Shown here piece by piece: positions 6,529 through 9,484 of a DNA stretch of 9,484 nucleotides. The notes under the pieces were generated by a model. The model did no database searches. It was not told the origin of the DNA and was given only the letters and a program-made list of their open reading frames with translations. Source of the DNA: Fibrobacter sp. UBA4375 (lineage in GTDB: Bacteria > Fibrobacterota > Fibrobacteria > Fibrobacterales > Fibrobacteraceae). Position numbers and translations under genes: made by a program. How positions within the stretch are numbered: the stretch's first letter is position 1; the number at the start of each line of letters is the position of its first letter. Location of the stretch: assembly GCA_002391195.1 (NCBI GenBank), contig DGRZ01000058.1, positions 23,274 to 32,757 of the forward strand, in the 5' to 3' direction.

Positions 6529-6564
6529 TGGGGCAACGAATAAACGGGATTGTGAGCTAACTCT

Positions 6565-6807
6565 ATGAGCATCAAGTTCTTACAGATGGTGGACTCTGCA
6601 CAGGAGAGCAAACGCGAGTTTGACCTGTCTGTCGTCTACCTCAAGGATTCCCTCCACCAGTCCGTCAAGACCGCTCAGAGCAATACGCAGCGGGTTTCTT
6701 TCGGCACGAACAAGGTCCAAACGACCGGCTGGCTCAAAGGAGCCCTCTCCTATCCTTGGGTTGTGGTCTGCACCATCATCCCTGCCGTCATGGAAATGAT
6801 CGTGTAA
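6565..6807 (+). CDS. Small hypothetical protein, 80 residues
   Basis: I do not recognise this protein. It is the only plus-strand gene. Support for its being real comes from its setting: a promoter-like pair ends 36 bases before the ATG and a strong terminator follows 53 bases after the stop. The intergenic space fits it well, and no gene lies opposite. Residues 1-55 are polar with mixed charge (SAQESKREFDLSVVYLKDSL, 11-30) and may be helical. Residues 59-80 are hydrophobic, with WLKGALSYPW and then VVVCTIIPAV, possibly a weak membrane-associated or buried segment; there is no signal peptide. The Shine-Dalgarno is poor (GTGAG about 8 bases upstream). The only later in-frame Met near the start, Met8, has no better site. 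Alternatively, the transcript could be a structured small RNA with an incidental reading frame. Confidence 0.6.
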   Translation: MSIKFLQMVDSAQESKREFDLSVVYLKDSLHQSVKTAQSNTQRVSFGTNKVQTTGWLKGALSYPWVVVCTIIPAVMEMIV

Positions 6808-6815
6808 AATACGAC

Positions 6816-6853
6816 TAGGGAAGGCTTACGCCCTCCCTAAAACAACCTTCCCT
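6816..6853 (+). promoter_or_regulatory. Competing hairpins in the 3' UTR of the small gene
   Basis: The segment AGGGAAGG (6817-6824) can pair in two ways. It pairs with the nearby GCCCTCCCT arm (6830-6838, one A-C mismatch, loop TTAC) or, perfectly over eight bases, with CCTTCCCT (6846-6853). Both structures sit immediately before the terminator hairpin and exclude each other. This may only be 3'-end structure protecting the RNA; no ligand domain is visible. Confidence 0.4.
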
Positions 6854-6860
6854 GCACAAG

Positions 6861-6892
6861 AAAAGCCGCGAAATCGCGGCTTTTGCTTTTTT
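6861..6892. terminator. Strong, possibly bidirectional rho-independent terminator
   Basis: Arms AAAAGCCGCG (6861-6870) and CGCGGCTTTT (6875-6884) form a perfect 10-pair stem with an AAAT loop. The plus strand continues with a T-rich tail to 6892, which terminates the small gene. Read on the minus strand, the stem also ends in TTTTCTT. It lies 54 bases after the stop codon of the converging large gene, so it probably serves both. Confidence 0.9.
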
Positions 6893-6938
6893 CCTGCATT
6901 CTCCAGTATCTATCAACTAGTACCTAAAGAATTCTTAC

Positions 6939-9484
6939 CTATTTCTTCTTTTTACGACGGACACCCCACTTGTCCTTGATTTCTTCTTCGATCTTCCTCT
7001 TAGCGTAGCGAACTACCATCTTGAACTGAACCGTATAGACGCCAGTTCCCACAAAGCGTCCGTTGTGATCCTTGAAGTTCCAGTTCACGAACACCTTCTG
7101 GTCCGAATTCAAGCAGTTTCCGCCAAACTTCGGACTGTTACAAGGCACCGTGATGACAGTATCATTCACATATTGTCCCAAGTGATCGAAATAGTTAACC
7201 ACGAAGGAGATGAACACCTTCTCCGGATCCAGAGAATCAAGTACAGAGGGGTCCACAGAGCCGTCGGCAGCTATCTGTGCACGGTCCAGCAACTGCGGCA
7301 CGAACCGTTCACCGAGTTGCACTAAGTGACCCAAGGCACCTTCTTTTTCTAGGTCTTCCTTAGTCGTAGAACTAGGCACATAACGCAAGTTCACGGAACT
7401 CATGGTATGCAGGATTTCGTCCTTGTCGTCGAAGGTTCCCATCTTAGTGGATTCCACCAAATGATTCAGCAAGCCTCCAATAATCACCGGCGACGGATCA
7501 TCTCCGGCAATATTACCGAAGTTATCCTGAATAGCATCCTTACTTCCGCGGACCACCATCAGGGAATCACCGGGCATCACAGTCACCTGACCAGCATCCA
7601 AGATCAAAGTGGCAATCATGCCATCTTCGGACCAAGAAATAGACGAGGGAATCAAATCCAAAGTATCCTTGCCGTGGATATAACGGAAGTAATCCCGACC
7701 CTCTACCTTCTTAATGGGTTCAGAGAAAGCAACTGCCAATGTATCTGCCTTTTTGCCGTAATTAAGGGTAGCCCCTGCAATAACCGGAGACATCTTATCG
7801 GTAACCCTTACAGGATCTTCGTTGACAAAGACCTCTCCAAAGACCGGATAATAGGTGTACACTGTTGCCGGCGGCAAAGATTCACTAATGCTGGTAACTC
7901 CCTTGGCTAATGGCGACGGAGAGTAAACGTCCCAAATAACCTTGGTCGGATCCTTGGGATCCAGCTTCAGATACGAAGGTTGAGCCTGCAACTGCACCAA
8001 CAATCCACGGTCACTATACCAGGGGAAGGTCATATGAAGTTTTTCCAAATCCTCTTTCTTCAATGGCGCCGCATACTTAACTACAACCTGATCCATAACA
8101 CCATCATAATCCGTATCCCAGTATTCAACAGCATTCACAGCCGGCAAACGATCTACCACTGACACAGGGACATGACGGTCATATTCGTCGGACGTGATGA
8201 ACGGAGCGTTGCTGAAGGTCACATTGGGATACAAGGAAACACTATCCTTCATGTTCCCTTGAAGTTTCAAGTCTTCTCCCACAAAGATGACAATGTTCTT
8301 AGAAGGTAGGTAGACCTTGGAAACTTGGCCAAGTCCAAAGAAGACTTCCTTGCCCTTTTGCTTCATGGCAATCAACATTTCCGGATAGCTCAGATCAATG
8401 GGAATAATATCTACGTTGAACTCTACAAACAGGGAGTCCAAACCGCCCTTGGTGGTATCCCTAATGGCATGGGCGGCCTTGATGATATTGGTTCCCAACT
8501 CTACTAGCGGAACCTGACGTACATATACGGCTCCGTTGGATTTGTCCCTATAAGTTACCTGAGCATAAGAATTCTCCTCGATATCTTCAGGGAACACCAA
8601 GTCAGAAACGTCCTTCAAGATAATCCTGCTCCGATCTCCATTGAGAGTCGGTACGGTAGCCGAGTTCAACATCACTCCATTAACCACCAGTGAAACGGAC
8701 ATGACATCCACAAACTCTGACAACGTGTCCTGCAATAGGATTTCCACGTAATCCAGCTGGCTGTCCAAATCAGAATCCTTGATCATGGCCACCTTGCCTT
8801 CGGGGACCACCGCAAAGAAGTTGATGTTATCAATCACCACAAGCTGTCCAACCTCGTTGGTGACGTAAATTTCACCATTTCTGACAGGATCGTTAGCCGT
8901 CACATAGATGGTAACACTTCCATCGGCATTGACCTTAATTGAATCACCAGGAGCCGGATTATTAGGATCTATCAGAACCAATCCGGACGGTGTCGTAAAG
9001 GTCAGAGAATCTACGTTATCACCAAAGTATTCCTTCACCTTGTCCGCACTCAGTGTTATAGCCACCACATCTCCGACCTTGGCCGAATCGATATTGGCGT
9101 TCTGACGGAAGTCCAAGGAGATATCCGTGGGGTTGTTGTCCACATAGTACACATTCTCACCGATAGTCACCGTACCGGGGTCACCGGGCTTCTTGTCGTC
9201 GGCAGGCACCAGAACACCCGCATTCTGGACTACAGAATCGCCCTTGTCATAATCGTCCCAAGACGGGTTGACATATCCACCGCCAGCTGAGCTATACCCG
9301 AAATCCTCACCGCCACCATTGGGGCTGTAGTTTCCAGTACTGCTGCTAAACAGAATTCCTCCGCCACTGCCTTCGTCGCTGCTAGAAGAGCTACTAAACA
9401 ACTCTCCTCCTCCCCCCTGGCTGCTGCTGGAGCCGTTGCTGCCAGAAGAGCCCGTGCTACCGGAGGAGCCTCCGCTGTTGGAAG
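6939..9484 (-). CDS. C-terminal part of a large modular secreted/surface protein (start outside window)
   Basis: The frame is open to the window edge, giving 847 residues (numbered from codon 9482-9480) and a TAG stop at 6939. No ATG marks a start; TTG at 9401 lies inside the Ser/Gly linker and is unlikely to be one. Residues 1 to about 70 are Ser/Gly-rich (runs of six Ser), the Fibrobacter-style linker. Four degenerate modules begin near 231, 337, 449 and 568, each with a Leu/Val-rich strand after an Asp-rich turn. The first and third keep Ca-binding-like D-x-D-x-D-x-x-x-D (Asp236/238/240/244 and 456/458/460/464). WNFKDHNGRFVGTGVY (801-816) resembles the end of FlgD-type Ig domains found near the C-terminus of secreted proteins. 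The only cysteines are 781 and 790. The protein ends in the strongly basic RRKKKK. It is probably an extracellular beta-sandwich, adhesin-like protein; no catalytic domain is visible. Confidence 0.8.
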   Translation of the reverse strand, partial: SNSGGSSGSTGSSGSNGSSSSQGGGGELFSSSSSSDEGSGGGILFSSSTGNYSPNGGGEDFGYSSAGGGYVNPSWDDYDKGDSVVQNAGVLVPADDKKPGDPGTVTIGENVYYVDNNPTDISLDFRQNANIDSAKVGDVVAITLSADKVKEYFGDNVDSLTFTTPSGLVLIDPNNPAPGDSIKVNADGSVTIYVTANDPVRNGEIYVTNEVGQLVVIDNINFFAVVPEGKVAMIKDSDLDSQLDYVEILLQDTLSEFVDVMSVSLVVNGVMLNSATVPTLNGDRSRIILKDVSDLVFPEDIEENSYAQVTYRDKSNGAVYVRQVPLVELGTNIIKAAHAIRDTTKGGLDSLFVEFNVDIIPIDLSYPEMLIAMKQKGKEVFFGLGQVSKVYLPSKNIVIFVGEDLKLQGNMKDSVSLYPNVTFSNAPFITSDEYDRHVPVSVVDRLPAVNAVEYWDTDYDGVMDQVVVKYAAPLKKEDLEKLHMTFPWYSDRGLLVQLQAQPSYLKLDPKDPTKVIWDVYSPSPLAKGVTSISESLPPATVYTYYPVFGEVFVNEDPVRVTDKMSPVIAGATLNYGKKADTLAVAFSEPIKKVEGRDYFRYIHGKDTLDLIPSSISWSEDGMIATLILDAGQVTVMPGDSLMVVRGSKDAIQDNFGNIAGDDPSPVIIGGLLNHLVESTKMGTFDDKDEILHTMSSVNLRYVPSSTTKEDLEKEGALGHLVQLGERFVPQLLDRAQIAADGSVDPSVLDSLDPEKVFISFVVNYFDHLGQYVNDTVITVPCNSPKFGGNCLNSDQKVFVNWNFKDHNGRFVGTGVYTVQFKMVVRYAKRKIEEEIKDKWGVRRKKKK
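9273..9484 (-). repeat. Ser/Gly-rich linker-coding region
   Basis: The first 70 or so residues in the window are almost only Ser, Gly and Asn, with short units such as GSSGS and SSSS, then SSTGNYSPNGGGEDFGY. AGC and TCC serine codons and GGN glycine codons make the DNA quasi-repetitive. This looks like the hinge between an unseen N-terminal part and the module array. Confidence 0.75.

Noticed and set aside
6552..6563. GTGAGCTAACTC, identical to a stretch near the E. coli lac promoter found in many cloning vectors
   Set aside because: The match stops after 12 bases on both sides and surrounding sequence is unrelated, so vector contamination or a lac operator is not supported.
6927..6936. AAGAATTCTT palindrome just after the large gene's stop
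   Set aside because: It is short, AT-rich and without a T-run. The nearby strong hairpin at 6861-6884 is a better terminator.
9399..9401. TTG as a possible start of the large surface protein
   Set aside because: It lies within a Ser/Gly linker. The same frame continues open upstream to the window edge with the same linker composition, and no signal peptide follows the TTG.

Overview
The window looks like chromosomal DNA of a Fibrobacter-type bacterium (Fibrobacterota, for example a rumen fibre degrader). This is inferred from style, not from a marker gene. Two secreted proteins carry runs of serine as linkers, there are several lipoproteins, AGGAG Shine-Dalgarno sites occur beside AT-rich leaders without one, and a very long repeat-built secreted protein ends in a basic tail. 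No rRNA, tRNA, CRISPR array, transposase or phage gene is visible.

Layout. All genes but one lie on the minus strand, so the window is best read from right to left. From 9484 down to 6939 is the C-terminal part, about 847 residues, of a large secreted or surface protein with a Ser/Gly linker, four degenerate Asp-rich modules of about 110 residues and a lysine/arginine tail; its start lies outside the window. From 6501 to 6892, on the plus strand, is a compact unit of promoter, 80-residue hypothetical protein, structured 3' UTR and strong terminator. At 6372-5200 is an FKBP-type prolyl isomerase lipoprotein with a long Ala/Pro/Lys tail and its own terminator. At 5119-3761 is an ArgA-type N-acetylglutamate synthase. 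A 91-base gap then holds mosaic dispersed repeats. At 3669-2500 a nitroreductase and GTP cyclohydrolase I (folE) form a tight pair 12 bases apart. At 2297-1158 is a lipoprotein alpha/beta-hydrolase (cutinase/chlorophyllase-like esterase) with a terminator behind it. At 1058-1 is the N-terminal 352 residues of a GT4 glycogen synthase of the Corynebacterium GlgA/GlgM type, running off the left edge.

How the genes fit together. The content is mixed: housekeeping metabolism (arginine, folate/pterin and glycogen or maltose-1-phosphate synthesis) interleaved with envelope proteins (two lipoproteins and one giant surface protein). Only the nitroreductase-folE pair is convincingly an operon; the others are separated by terminators or gaps. 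I found no clear new defence or mobile system. The most unusual parts are the modular surface protein, the cationic low-complexity tail on the FKBP lipoprotein, the lone plus-strand small gene with its structured 3' end, and the esterase with an unclear catalytic acid.
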